Source of the DNA: Vulcanimicrobiota bacterium
GTDB taxonomy: Bacteria; Vulcanimicrobiota; Xenobia; Xenobiales; JADMJV01
Length of the DNA stretch: 64,000 nucleotides
NCBI GenBank assembly: GCA_019637395.1
Contig: JAHBVR010000003.1
Coordinates: 124,001-188,000 of the forward strand
Direction of reading: 5' to 3'
Positions 32,668 to 41,401 of this stretch are shown piece by piece (position 1 is the first letter of the stretch; the number at the start of each line of letters is the position of its first letter). Below the pieces are notes generated by a model. That model was given only the letters and a program-made list of their open reading frames with translations. It was not told the DNA's origin and did no database searches. The position numbers and the translations under genes were made by a program.

Positions 32668-33413
32668 ATCCAATCCCCCAGGCTTTGGGAAGGGTCGTCC
32701 AGGCTGGCCTCGAGCTGGCCGCCGTCATCCTGACCGTCGGGCCCAGGGCTCCAGCACACGCAGGTGCGGCCTTCCCAGCGGTGCGGCATCTCCGGCGTCT
32801 GGCCCCGGGACAGGCGAATGCCCGCCCGCAGGGCCTGGTCATTGCTCTGATTGACCAGGATCGACCACCAGACCCCATAAGGAATCAAATCCTCCCGCCC
32901 GACCCGGCTCAGCGGTTGGAGCGTCAGCGCCAGCCCCAGGGGACCGCGGCTTTCGCCTTCCGGCGGTAATTGCCGGAGGTAAGCCGCGTAGTCGTTTTTT
33001 TCGAGGACGGAACGCAGGCGCTCGGCGCTGGCCTGCAATTGGGCCCGGCGTAAACCGCTCAGCCGGTTCTGATAGGCGCCGAAGAATCCTTGAGCCGGCG
33101 CCTCCCCGGAAAGCTTTGGCCAGCACTGCCAGGCGGAGGCGGGGGCGGGCGCTTTGGCCAGGGCCGCGCTCACCAGTTCCCATTCCCTGCGCTGGCTCAC
33201 GGGCTGCTTGAGCAGGTAGGCGGCGGCCCGGCGCCGCCCCTCCCACTGACTGCTGGTGTAGAGTTCGATGGCCTCCGGCAGATTGCTCGGGGTGGTGTTC
33301 TCGGCCGTTCTCCGGGCGGCGGGCGCGGCTGGCTCCGCCAATCGGGGCGACCAGATCATGTCGGCGGCCGCCACCAGCCCGACCAGACCCAGAGTGGCGG
33401 TCCCAAGTTTCAC
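32652..33413 (-). CDS. Exported protein of unknown function
   Basis: 253 residues. MKLGTATLGLVGLVAAADMIWS is a signal peptide or anchor; an Ala/Pro-rich linker follows, then a mixed alpha/beta region with no recognised family. Short motifs include PHRWEGRTCVCWSPGPDG and DDPSQSLGDWIYRF near the end. The GTG start overlaps the upstream molybdoenzyme stop as GTGA, so it is co-expressed with that gene. This could mean a partner or quality-control role, but nothing in the sequence shows it. The 3' end overlaps the convergent kinase gene by 16 bases. Confidence 0.65.
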   Translation of the reverse strand: MKLGTATLGLVGLVAAADMIWSPRLAEPAAPAARRTAENTTPSNLPEAIELYTSSQWEGRRRAAAYLLKQPVSQRREWELVSAALAKAPAPASAWQCWPKLSGEAPAQGFFGAYQNRLSGLRRAQLQASAERLRSVLEKNDYAAYLRQLPPEGESRGPLGLALTLQPLSRVGREDLIPYGVWWSILVNQSNDQALRAGIRLSRGQTPEMPHRWEGRTCVCWSPGPDGQDDGGQLEASLDDPSQSLGDWIYRFR

Positions 33414-35326
33414 CCTAAGGCGACCAGTCGGACCGGCTCCTCATAATAGTTAGCTCCGCCACCCAGGTCGGTTTCGCGAGCCTCGATCAACTGATTGACG
33501 CAACCGCCCTGGCGCAGCATTCGGCCTTTGGGAAGCACCACCAGACTGGGATGCACCCGGTCATCATGGCGCAGGCGCACGGTCATGCGGCCCCGGCGCG
33601 TCTCCAGCGAAACCTCCGCGCCGTCGGGCAACGCGCCGGCCGTTTCAGGATGGACGCGCGCTTCGCTGAGTTCGGAAAGGCTCACCGCCCACTGGGAACA
33701 TTGGGCTTTGGTGGTGGAGAAGGCGGCCAGTTGCAGGGGAAATTCCGGATCCGGGGCGGCCGCTTCCGGGGCCTGATGGATCAACTGCATCTTGCCGCTG
33801 GGAGTGGGGAATTTCAGGCCGGCGAAGAGCACCTGCCCCGCGTAAGGGTTACGCACGGCTCCGCGCTCCAGATCCTCCAGGCCGATTCCCGTCTCGCGCA
33901 AGCGCACCATCATGCGCTCTTTCCACTGGCGCGGAGTGCCTTCCAGCACGTCGCTCAACTGCAGGCGCCGGGCCAGTTCCTGCCAGATCCAGAGTTCGTG
34001 GCGCACTTCCCCGGGAGCTTCCACGGCCGGCTGCGAGGAGCGCAGATAATGGTTGCCATAGGCGCCCAGCAGATCCTCATCTTCCAGCAGGGTGCGGGTG
34101 GGCAGAACCACATCGGCGATGTCGGTGGTGTCGGTGGGATGAGTCTCCACCACCACCAGCATTTCCAGACCGGAGAGCGCCCGCCGCACGGACTGGCTGT
34201 CGGGCAACATGGAAACCGGGTTGCCGGCCGTCACCCAGGCGAAACGCACGGGCGGATCCGCCTGCAAGATTTCCCGGCCCAGGCAGGGTTCCGAAAAACT
34301 GCGCGGAGCGACATCCAGTCCACCTATTTCAAGCCCGTCGAAAGCGCTGCGCCGCCGGTAATAATAGGATACGCCGCCGCCAGGAAGGCCTAAATTCCCG
34401 CTGATGGCGGCCAGGGCGTCGACCGCCCGCACCAGGGCCGCGCCGTGGCGCCGCCGGGGCATGCCCCAGCCCAACTGAATCGAAGCCGGACCCTGATGCA
34501 GAGCCTCGGCCAGGATTTCCACCTCGGCCGGGCTGACCCCGGCCATTTCAGGCCAGTCGTCGCGGCTGTTCAGCATCTCCAAAAACTCGGGATAGTGATC
34601 GCAGAACTCGGCGGGATCCCGGCGCAAGCCTTTTTCCAGGAGCCGGGATACGGCCGCCATGGCCAGGGCGAAGTCCCCTCCCGGGCGAGGTTGAATAAAA
34701 TGGTCAACCAGACTGGCCTGGCGGGTGCGCACGGGATCGATACCGATCAGGCGGGTGCCTTTTTGCTTGAGCTGGACCAGCAGGGGCAGCAGGTGGGGAG
34801 CCGAGGTGTGCACGTTCTTGCCCCACAAAATCACGCTGCGACTGTTGTGCAGGTCGAGGTGGTCGTGGCTGTCGCACACGCCGAAATCCGCTTCCTGGGC
34901 GGCCTCGCCGGCGCCCGAGCAAATGTCGCCGCGCTTGATGGTGACCGGGCCGAATTTCTCAAAGAGCAAATCGGAAAGTTGTTTCAGCAGACCGAGCGAG
35001 CCGCCCGAGCGGTAGTGGAGCAGCGAGCTGGGCCCGCTCTCGGCGCGGCATTGCAACATTTTGGCGGCCACGCGGTCCAGCGCGAAGTCCCAACTGACGG
35101 GCTCCAGCGGGGCTCCCTTATGGGGGCGCCACATGGGCCGGGTGAAGCGATCAGAGGCATACTGGCGGTCGAGAAAGCGACTGGTGCGCTCGCACAGGAA
35201 GCCCTGAGTGACAGGATCTTGAGCCGAGCCGCGCAGCTTGACGGCCCGGCCCTGCTCGTTCACCTCCACCACCAGACTACAGGTATCGGGGCAATCTCGG
35301 CTGCAGGTGGTTTGGCGAGTAGGCAT
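33410..35326 (-). CDS. Molybdopterin oxidoreductase (DMSO reductase family)
   Basis: 638 residues. The N-terminal iron-sulfur site is Cys8-x3-Cys12-x3-Cys16 (CSRDCPDTC), with a fourth Cys in GFLCERT near residue 45. The molybdenum-ligand region is GDICSGAG, the pterin-binding segments include GTRLIGIDP and WVTAGNPVSM, and the C-terminal barrel domain starts near AFSTTKAQCSQW. No twin-arginine signal is present, so the enzyme should be cytoplasmic. Family members include formate dehydrogenase-like and broad-specificity oxidoreductases; the substrate is not readable. No partner iron-sulfur or membrane subunit gene lies beside it, only an exported protein of unknown function downstream. Confidence 0.88.
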   Translation of the reverse strand: MPTRQTTCSRDCPDTCSLVVEVNEQGRAVKLRGSAQDPVTQGFLCERTSRFLDRQYASDRFTRPMWRPHKGAPLEPVSWDFALDRVAAKMLQCRAESGPSSLLHYRSGGSLGLLKQLSDLLFEKFGPVTIKRGDICSGAGEAAQEADFGVCDSHDHLDLHNSRSVILWGKNVHTSAPHLLPLLVQLKQKGTRLIGIDPVRTRQASLVDHFIQPRPGGDFALAMAAVSRLLEKGLRRDPAEFCDHYPEFLEMLNSRDDWPEMAGVSPAEVEILAEALHQGPASIQLGWGMPRRRHGAALVRAVDALAAISGNLGLPGGGVSYYYRRRSAFDGLEIGGLDVAPRSFSEPCLGREILQADPPVRFAWVTAGNPVSMLPDSQSVRRALSGLEMLVVVETHPTDTTDIADVVLPTRTLLEDEDLLGAYGNHYLRSSQPAVEAPGEVRHELWIWQELARRLQLSDVLEGTPRQWKERMMVRLRETGIGLEDLERGAVRNPYAGQVLFAGLKFPTPSGKMQLIHQAPEAAAPDPEFPLQLAAFSTTKAQCSQWAVSLSELSEARVHPETAGALPDGAEVSLETRRGRMTVRLRHDDRVHPSLVVLPKGRMLRQGGCVNQLIEARETDLGGGANYYEEPVRLVALG

Positions 35327-35344
35327 ACTTGGAATTTTTGGGCT

Positions 35345-35779
35345 TTACGGGTCGTATTCCTCTTCGGCCAATAAGGGCCGGGCGAAGGTCCAGTAGTCAT
35401 GCCCGAAATCACACACCAGAATGCTTTCCACGGTCTCCTCGCCGAGCAAGAGAAAACCCAGACGTTCCGGTTCATAAAGACCCGAGAGCAAGTCGTGGGG
35501 GCGTAACTGGGGCAGCCGCTGTCGGGCTTCGTCCAGGTCCATTCCCACCCGAATCCCGCCAGGCAGCTCGCCTCGGTAGTCGGCCTGAGCCTCCAGGCCC
35601 ACGATGCGGTCAGCGGAACGGTCGCCCGTCACCAGGATGGCGCCGTCTCCCAGAAGGCCGCGCGTGATGGTGTCACTCTCCTGCCAGTGCTGTTCCCATT
35701 CCAGGGGCTGTAAGGACTGGCCCAGCAGCAACCCGCCCAAGCCCAGTCCCGGTAGTATCTCCGCCTTTTTACTGATCAC
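35345..35779 (-). CDS. Hypothetical protein upstream of the molybdoenzyme
   Basis: 144 residues from GTG 35779; the frame is open farther upstream but would then overlap the divergent gene at 35821. A hydrophobic stretch at the start (ILPGLGLGGLLLGQSL) could be a weak anchor. The rest contains IRVGMDLDEARQRLPQLR and LYEPERLGFLLLGEETVESILV, an alternating strand/helix layout often seen in small hypothetical beta-rich proteins. No family was recognised. It ends 18 bases before the molybdoenzyme ATG, so it may be the first gene of that operon. Confidence 0.55.
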   Translation of the reverse strand: MISKKAEILPGLGLGGLLLGQSLQPLEWEQHWQESDTITRGLLGDGAILVTGDRSADRIVGLEAQADYRGELPGGIRVGMDLDEARQRLPQLRPHDLLSGLYEPERLGFLLLGEETVESILVCDFGHDYWTFARPLLAEEEYDP

Positions 35780-35820
35780 CGGCAGGCGGTTCTCTACCCT
35801 ATCCGGAAGCCCCTGGCCGG

Positions 35821-36348
35821 ATGAGACGCACACTCCTGGCGCTGTTAATCGTCTGGCCGGTCTGGGCCAGTCCGCCGGAGGCGGCTGGCCGCCCACCTGG
35901 ATGTGCTAAAAGCGGCTCTGCCGCGACCGAGTGCATGGGCCGGGGCCAATTTTTAGCCAAGCGTCCCGAGACGGTCCCGCAGCACAGTTTCGCCGTGCGT
36001 CTGCCGGCCGAGTGGGTCAGCCCGGCGCCCGATCAATGGTGCTCCCCCGACGGCACCATCAGCCTGGTTTGGAGCGAGGTGGCTTTAAAAAAGGACCCGG
36101 AGCTGTGGGCGGCCCAGGCTCAGAAGCATTTTCCCGGTTCGCTCTACAATAAGGACTTGAAGTTGCAGTTGGGAGGTCAGCCGGCCTGGCTTTACGTAGG
36201 GAACCATGACGGACGTATCCAGCGCGTTTACCTGACGGCTCGGGCCGGCCGCGGGGTGGTGCTGGTGTGCACCTGCAACCCCGCGCAGAACTTTGCCGTC
36301 ATCGGTCTGGTTCAAGAGATCTTGGACAGCTTTCGCTGGTTACCATGA
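35821..36348 (+). CDS. Exported protein, paralogue of the next gene
   Basis: 175 residues. MRRTLLALLIVWPVWA is a clear signal peptide. The mature part has FAVRLPAEWVSPAPDQW, LYNKDLKLQLGGQPAWLYVG and a terminal VQEILDSFRW. That pattern (a ligand-accommodating beta sheet ending in a helix with SFxW) resembles PsbP/DUF1795-like periplasmic proteins, an assignment from memory. The next gene encodes a shorter protein with the same layout, so this looks like a tandem duplication followed by divergence. An extra Cys-containing segment (GCAKSGSAATECMG) follows the signal and is absent from the paralogue. Confidence 0.65.
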   Translation: MRRTLLALLIVWPVWASPPEAAGRPPGCAKSGSAATECMGRGQFLAKRPETVPQHSFAVRLPAEWVSPAPDQWCSPDGTISLVWSEVALKKDPELWAAQAQKHFPGSLYNKDLKLQLGGQPAWLYVGNHDGRIQRVYLTARAGRGVVLVCTCNPAQNFAVIGLVQEILDSFRWLP

Positions 36349-36365
36349 GTTTAAAGGAGGTTCGT

Positions 36366-36800
36366 ATGCGGAAAATCCTGGTCGCGTTGCTGGCCCTTTC
36401 GGGGCTGGCCGGCGCCAAAATCGTCTCGGATACGCAAAAAACCTTTTCCCTGAACGCTCCCGACGGGTGGAAGTTCCACAGCGGAGGTTGGAAGAACGAG
36501 AAAAACACCGGGGCCTTGATGATGACGGCCGTGCCGGTCAAGGAAAAGAGCCTGGACGACTGGGCCAAAGGCGCGGCCCGCCAGAACCCCAAAACGACCA
36601 TCAGCGACGAGAAACTGGACGGCCAACCGGCCAGGCGCCTCGAATTCACCACCGACGACGGCTATACCAACGTGCTCTGGCTTACGCGTAAGGGCAAGAA
36701 CGGGGCCATGGTCAGCCTGGTCTACAGCCAGGAATGCCCGGACGACATGCCGGCCATCCGCAAGTCCATCGCCAGCAGCTTTCATTGGAACGCCAAATAG
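36366..36800 (+). CDS. Exported PsbP/DUF1795-like protein
   Basis: 144 residues. ATG 36366 has a near-perfect AAGGAGG six bases upstream (TAAAGGAGGTTCGT), which decides the start. MRKILVALLALSGLAGA is a signal peptide. The mature domain includes FSLNAPDGWKFHSGGW, KEKSLDDWAKGAARQ, a central QPARRLEFTTDDGYTN and a C-terminal RKSIASSFHW, matching the layout of the 35821 protein. PsbP-like proteins are small ligand- or partner-binding periplasmic domains; the partner here is unknown. The following gene starts immediately after its stop. Confidence 0.7.
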   Translation: MRKILVALLALSGLAGAKIVSDTQKTFSLNAPDGWKFHSGGWKNEKNTGALMMTAVPVKEKSLDDWAKGAARQNPKTTISDEKLDGQPARRLEFTTDDGYTNVLWLTRKGKNGAMVSLVYSQECPDDMPAIRKSIASSFHWNAK

Positions 36801-37955
36801 TTGGCCCAAATCGAAGTCGATACCCGGCAGGCCCTGGAGAATCTGCTGGCCGAAGGCCCACCGGTACTCAATGAAGTCGTCTTTCAAGGACTGGATCTAC
36901 GGGAATATTCGAAATATCTCTGTGGCGTCTTCCTCAAGGGTTGTGTTTTTCTGGGCTGCCAGGTAGACACCCGGCTGGCCGGCCACCTGACCGAGCAGGG
37001 CTGCCTTTTCTATCCGCCTGTGCCCGATAAGCCCTACAATCCTTTTCGCACCAGCTTGTATAGCGTGGAGGAGCTCTACGACACTTTTGATCCGCAGGCC
37101 CACGATCTGAAGGCCAGTTACCGTACCACCGCCGATTTTCGAATCTACTCCAGCTTTCGCATCCCTGATGACCCGGAAGGGCGTTTACGTCCGGTACTGG
37201 TGGATGAAACGCTGGCCCGGCGCATTCACGATAACTCCATCAGCGACGCTCTGGACGAGTTTATCGATCACTTTCCCCATCGCTCGGTGGTGGCCGTCAT
37301 GGGCGGCCACGCCGTGGCCCGCGATGATGAGCTGTTTCGCGACATCGCGCGCTTGAGCCGCAGCTTGAAGCGAAAGGGGTTTTTGCCTGCCTCGGGCGGC
37401 GGTCCGGGCCTGATGGAAGCCACCAACCTGGGTGCTTTTCTAGCGCCCTATGAGGACGAAGCCCTGGATCGCAGTCTGAGCATCCTGGAAAAAGCCCCCA
37501 CCTTCCGTAGCGGAGCCGAGTGGCTGGCCCTGGCTTTTGAAGTGCGCCACCTTTATCCGTATCGCCAGGGCGGCGAGAGTCTGGGCATTCCCACCTGGTT
37601 TTACGGGCACGAACCGTCCAATCTGTTCAGCAGCCACATCGCCAAATATTTCGAAAACAGCTGGCGCGAAGAGGGGTTGCTGGCTCTGGCCAAGGGCGGC
37701 ATCCTGTTTGCTCCGGGTGGGGCCGGAACCGTCCAGGAGATCTTTCAGGATGCCTGCCAGAACTATTACACCACCTACGGCGTGCAGTCACCCATGATTT
37801 TTTATCCGCGCCAGTATTGGGACGGGCCCGAGGCGGCCTTTCCCGTCTACCCGGTCATGCAGAAGCTGGCCGCGCGCGGAGGCTTCACTCCGCTCTTATC
37901 CATCTGCGATGACTTGACGGAAATCGAACGGTTGTTAGAAGCTATTCCTGGGTAA
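36801..37955 (+). CDS. LOG/PpnN-like nucleotide 5'-monophosphate nucleosidase
   Basis: 384 residues from a TTG directly after the previous stop. The Rossmann-like core has MGGHAVARDDELF, ASGGGPGLMEATNLGAF and the signature FAPGGAGTVQEIFQDA (PGGxGTxxE), as in LOG and PpnN proteins that release the base from nucleoside monophosphates. The length and ~120-residue N-terminal extension are closer to PpnN (YgdH) than to the ~190-residue LOG enzymes. It is expected in the cytoplasm, recycling purine or pyrimidine nucleotides and possibly controlled by alarmones as in known PpnN. There is no good ribosome site before the TTG, so translation is probably coupled to the previous gene. Confidence 0.8.
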   Translation: MAQIEVDTRQALENLLAEGPPVLNEVVFQGLDLREYSKYLCGVFLKGCVFLGCQVDTRLAGHLTEQGCLFYPPVPDKPYNPFRTSLYSVEELYDTFDPQAHDLKASYRTTADFRIYSSFRIPDDPEGRLRPVLVDETLARRIHDNSISDALDEFIDHFPHRSVVAVMGGHAVARDDELFRDIARLSRSLKRKGFLPASGGGPGLMEATNLGAFLAPYEDEALDRSLSILEKAPTFRSGAEWLALAFEVRHLYPYRQGGESLGIPTWFYGHEPSNLFSSHIAKYFENSWREEGLLALAKGGILFAPGGAGTVQEIFQDACQNYYTTYGVQSPMIFYPRQYWDGPEAAFPVYPVMQKLAARGGFTPLLSICDDLTEIERLLEAIPG

Positions 37956-37969
37956 TCGCCCTCAGCACT

Positions 37970-39223
37970 ATGCCTGTTATCCTCATGGGATTTAACCAGA
38001 AGACGGCCTCGGTCGAAGTAAGGGAACGCTTCACTTACAGCGATGAGCAGGTTCCTTCGCTATTGCAGCGCCTGCATGGCAGCCAGGGGGTGGATGAGAT
38101 CGCCCTGATCTCCACCTGCAACCGCACCGAAGTCTACGCCGTCACTCAGGAGCCCGGCCTGTGCCGGGGCTCCTTGATGACTTTATTCGAGGGTTCCGGC
38201 CATCCCGACTTTCTCTACCTGGAGAATGATTTGCAGGCGGTCAAGCATCTTTTCGAGGTTTCCAGCGGCCTGGACTCACTGGTGCTGGGCGAAAACCAGA
38301 TCCTGGGCCAGGTGCGCCAGGCTTTCTCGCTGGCCCAGGCGGCCAAGACCACCGGACCGGTATTGGAGAAGCTTTTTCCCTGGGCGTTGCGGGTGGGCAA
38401 GCTGGCCCGCTCGCAGACGCGCATTTGCCAGGGGGCGGCCAGCGTGGCCGCGGCCGCGGTCGAGCTGGCCCAGATGATTTTCGATGACCTGAAAGGGCGG
38501 CGGGTGTTGTTGTTGGGAGCCGGCAAGATGACCCAGGCTTCGCTGGGACTTTTGCAAAACGCGGGCGTGCAGCAGATCAAGGTGGTCAACCGCACGCTGG
38601 CGCGGGCCGAGGAACTGGCTGCCCGTTGCGGGGGCGAGGCCACGCCCTTCGAAGAACTGGATAAAGCCCTGAGCGATGTGGACGTGCTGATCGCTTCCAC
38701 CGGCGCTCCCCATTTTGTGGTCGACAAGGCGCGGCTGGCACCGGTGATGTATCAACGCAAAGGTCGCCCCCTGCTCTTGATCGACATCGCCGTGCCGCGC
38801 GATATCGAGCCCAGTTGTCAGGACGTGGACAACGTCTATCTGTACAACATTGACGATCTGCAGGGAGTGGTGGCCGAGAACCTGTCCCGGCGCCAGAAAG
38901 AAGTGCAGAAAGTGCTGCAAATCGTGGACACGGAGTGCCAGGAGTTCTCCCGCTATCTGGACAGTCGTAAGGCCAACCAGGCCATCCGCATCTTGCGCGA
39001 GAGTTTTGAGGAAGTGCGCCAGGCCGAATTGATGAAGCACCGTGGCTCCTTGACCCATGAGGAGATGACCCGCCTGGAGAACTTTTCCAACGGCCTGCTC
39101 AACAAGTTGCTGCACAATCCCATGATGCAGATGAAGAAGATGAGCGCCGCCGGGGTGCCGCCCGAAGAGCTGGAGCGGGCCCTGGAAATCCTGGGAATTT
39201 TCGGGAAAGAAACCGATGGGTAG
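37970..39223 (+). CDS. hemA: Glutamyl-tRNA reductase
   Basis: 417 residues. NADPH-dependent reduction of glutamyl-tRNA to glutamate-1-semialdehyde, the first committed step of C5 heme biosynthesis. The catalytic Cys50 lies in ISTCNRTEVY, the signature GLDSLVLGENQILGQVRQAF is intact, the NADPH domain has VLLLGAGKM and the C-terminal dimerisation helices are present. It opens a compact heme cluster: the next gene (HemX/CcsA-like) overlaps it by eight bases, and hemC and hemD follow. This indicates the organism makes tetrapyrroles from glutamate and not by 5-aminolevulinate synthase. Confidence 0.96.
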   Translation: MPVILMGFNQKTASVEVRERFTYSDEQVPSLLQRLHGSQGVDEIALISTCNRTEVYAVTQEPGLCRGSLMTLFEGSGHPDFLYLENDLQAVKHLFEVSSGLDSLVLGENQILGQVRQAFSLAQAAKTTGPVLEKLFPWALRVGKLARSQTRICQGAASVAAAAVELAQMIFDDLKGRRVLLLGAGKMTQASLGLLQNAGVQQIKVVNRTLARAEELAARCGGEATPFEELDKALSDVDVLIASTGAPHFVVDKARLAPVMYQRKGRPLLLIDIAVPRDIEPSCQDVDNVYLYNIDDLQGVVAENLSRRQKEVQKVLQIVDTECQEFSRYLDSRKANQAIRILRESFEEVRQAELMKHRGSLTHEEMTRLENFSNGLLNKLLHNPMMQMKKMSAAGVPPEELERALEILGIFGKETDG

Positions 39224-39995
39224 TGCGCTGCTGGCCCTTTCGGCGCTGGGCTACTGGGCTTCGGCCATCAGTTTCCACTACAACCTTTTCCATCGTAAGC
39301 AGCGCGATTGGACCCAGTGGTTGAGGATTTTACTCTCCAGTCACGCGCTGCATTCCCTGGCCCTGCTGGTGCTGACCCTGCAGCTCCAGCACCTGCCGGT
39401 GGTGAGCATGCCGGAGGTAATGGCCGTACTCGGCTGGGTGTTGATTGCGCTCTACGCCATTCTGGGGCGGCGCTGGAAAGTGGACGCTCTGGGCGGTATC
39501 GCCGCTCCAGCCGCGGCCGTGCTGACCACCTTCGCCACTTTCACGCTAGGACACGAGACTCCGCATAACTATCGCGGGGCCTGGTTCGGCCTGCACGTGA
39601 GCAGCCTGGTGGCCAGCTACGCGGCCTTTTGCCTGGCCGCCTTCTGCTCGCTGCTCTACTTCATCCAGTCGCGCCGGCTTAAGGAAAAGAAGCTGCATAC
39701 CGCTTTCCTGCTGCCCTCTCTGAATACCCTCGACCGGGTGGGCTTTCGCTTTATCCTGGTCGGCTTTCCGCTGCTGGTGGTGGGCATGGTGTGCGGCACC
39801 CAGATGCCCGGTTGGCGCTGGACCTGGGATCCCAAGGAAACCCTGGTGGCCCTGACCGGCGCGGTCTACCTGGTCTATCTGCACGCGCGAGTGGTAGCCG
39901 GCTGGCAGGGACGGCGCATGAACATGATTTTGCTGCTGGCCTTCTTGTGCGTGCTGGTCAGTTTACTGGCCCCCGGCCGCTCTCACGGATACTGA
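39216..39995 (+). CDS. hemX: CcsA/HemX-type membrane protein
   Basis: 259 residues, about eight membrane spans. The segment WRWTWDPKETLVALTG is the heme-handling WWD-type motif of CcsA/ResC/CcmC proteins, and conserved histidines occur near HVSSLVASYAAF and HARVVAGW. In Bacillus a CcsA-like HemX is encoded between hemA and hemC and affects glutamyl-tRNA reductase levels. The identical placement here supports that role, though a cytochrome c heme-delivery function is also possible. The ATG overlaps hemA by eight bases. Confidence 0.82.
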   Translation: MGSALLALSALGYWASAISFHYNLFHRKQRDWTQWLRILLSSHALHSLALLVLTLQLQHLPVVSMPEVMAVLGWVLIALYAILGRRWKVDALGGIAAPAAAVLTTFATFTLGHETPHNYRGAWFGLHVSSLVASYAAFCLAAFCSLLYFIQSRRLKEKKLHTAFLLPSLNTLDRVGFRFILVGFPLLVVGMVCGTQMPGWRWTWDPKETLVALTGAVYLVYLHARVVAGWQGRRMNMILLLAFLCVLVSLLAPGRSHGY

Positions 39996-40029
39996 CAGGA
40001 CTCGCGACGCCGGGGAGGAAGCCTGCACA

Positions 40030-40518
40030 GTGGATTTGCGCAAGAAAATTCTGCTGGTGCTGTGCCTCGTGGCCGTGCCGGTTTGCTCCAATGCCGCTCT
40101 GGAGTGCTTCCGCTACCACAAAGCCAGGCAACTTCGGGAACGGGGCCACGAACTCGACCACCAGGGCCGGGCCAAGGAAGCCATCGTCTGTTACGAAGAA
40201 TCTCTCAAACTGTATCCCTACTTCCTGGATCTCCACCAGGAATTGGCCGAACTCTATCAGACGGAACACGATCCGGCCAATGCCGAGCGTTGCCTGAGCG
40301 AGGCCATCAAGAACAGTCCCGGAGACGACCTGTCCGAAGCGGTTCTCTATCGAGAACGGGGCAATTTCTATTTGCGCTACGGCAAACTGGAGCAGGCCGA
40401 GTCCGACCTGAAGTACGCCTGCTCCAAAGACCCCGCCGACGGGCTGGCCGAGAAGCTGCTGGCCGTCTGCCGCAAGAAACACAATTCCGCGCCAGTTGGC
40501 TCAAAGACCAACCGATAG
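40030..40518 (+). CDS. TPR protein inside the heme operon
   Basis: 162 residues from GTG 40030, with GGGGAGGAAG nine bases or so upstream. The N-terminus (KKILLVLCLVAVPVCSNA) is a signal peptide or anchor. Three TPR-like repeats follow (GRAKEAIVCYEESLKLYPY, DPANAERCLSEAIKNSPG, GKLEQAESDLKYACSKDPAD). It sits between the hemX/ccsA and hemC genes and ends one base before the hemC ATG. A scaffold for heme or cytochrome assembly is a possible role given CcmH/CcmI-like TPR proteins in cytochrome maturation, but that is inferred only from position. Confidence 0.72.
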   Translation: MDLRKKILLVLCLVAVPVCSNAALECFRYHKARQLRERGHELDHQGRAKEAIVCYEESLKLYPYFLDLHQELAELYQTEHDPANAERCLSEAIKNSPGDDLSEAVLYRERGNFYLRYGKLEQAESDLKYACSKDPADGLAEKLLAVCRKKHNSAPVGSKTNR

Positions 40519-40519
40519 C

Positions 40520-41401
40520 ATGAAACATTTGAAACTGGGCACGCGCGGCAGTGCTCTGGCCCTGACCCAGTCGCAGGGGGTGGCCGATCAATTGATGGCC
40601 CGGGTGGATGGGCTGAAAGTCGAGCTGGTAGTGATCAAGACCACCGGCGATCTCAATCAGCGTGATCCACTGGCTTCTTTCGGGGGTAAGGGCGTGTTCG
40701 TAAAGGAGCTGGAACAGGCCTTGCTGGAGGGACAGGTCGACTTTGCCGTGCACAGCCTCAAGGATATGCCCAGCCAGCTGCCGGCCGGCCTGCATCTGAC
40801 TGCTCCCCCGCCTCGGGCCGACGCGCGCGACGCCCTGGTGGGCTCGGCTCCGCTGGGCGAGCTGGCGGCGGGTGTGACGGTGGGCACCGGCAGCCTGCGC
40901 CGTCAGATGCAGCTGCGGGCTTTGCGGCCCGACCTGGAGTACCGCGACGTGCGCGGTAACGTGCCCACGCGGGTGGAGAAGTGGCGTTCCGGCGAATATC
41001 CCGGTGGCGTGGTGCTGGCCTGCGCCGGCCTGCAGCGTCTGGGTGAACAGTGCGGTGCCGGCGCTGCCGAGATCCATCCTTTATCTCCGCAAGAATGCCT
41101 GCCCTCGCCCTGCCAGGGGATCCTCGGGCTGGAATGCGCCCGGGCCGAAGTGGCCGAGGTCTTGAGCGTTCTGGCCGACCCGGAAGCGTCCGTGATGATG
41201 GCCGCCGAGCGAGCCTACCTGGCCGCGCTGGGCGGGGACTGCAATTTGCCGGCCGGAGGCTACGCCACGGTTCAGGACGGGCGATTGACCTTCGAGGCGG
41301 TGCTCTGGCGCGATGGGGAGCTCAAGCGCGCCCGCTCTGCGGGAGACCTGGACGCCGGGGCTGAGCTGGGACGCCAGGCAGCCGTCCAATTGCTCTCTTG
41401 A
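40520..41401 (+). CDS. hemC: Hydroxymethylbilane synthase (porphobilinogen deaminase)
   Basis: 293 residues. It polymerises four porphobilinogens to hydroxymethylbilane. The start MKHLKLGTRGSALALTQ, the catalytic Asp82 in HSLKDMP, the GTGSLRRQMQLRALRPDL segment and the cofactor-attachment Cys241 in LGGDCNLPAG are all present. ATG 40520 gives the usual N-terminus; an earlier in-frame TTG would add eight unlikely residues. The stop overlaps the hemD TTG start. No hemB or hemL is in the window, so the rest of the pathway lies elsewhere. Confidence 0.96.
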   Translation: MKHLKLGTRGSALALTQSQGVADQLMARVDGLKVELVVIKTTGDLNQRDPLASFGGKGVFVKELEQALLEGQVDFAVHSLKDMPSQLPAGLHLTAPPPRADARDALVGSAPLGELAAGVTVGTGSLRRQMQLRALRPDLEYRDVRGNVPTRVEKWRSGEYPGGVVLACAGLQRLGEQCGAGAAEIHPLSPQECLPSPCQGILGLECARAEVAEVLSVLADPEASVMMAAERAYLAALGGDCNLPAGGYATVQDGRLTFEAVLWRDGELKRARSAGDLDAGAELGRQAAVQLLS

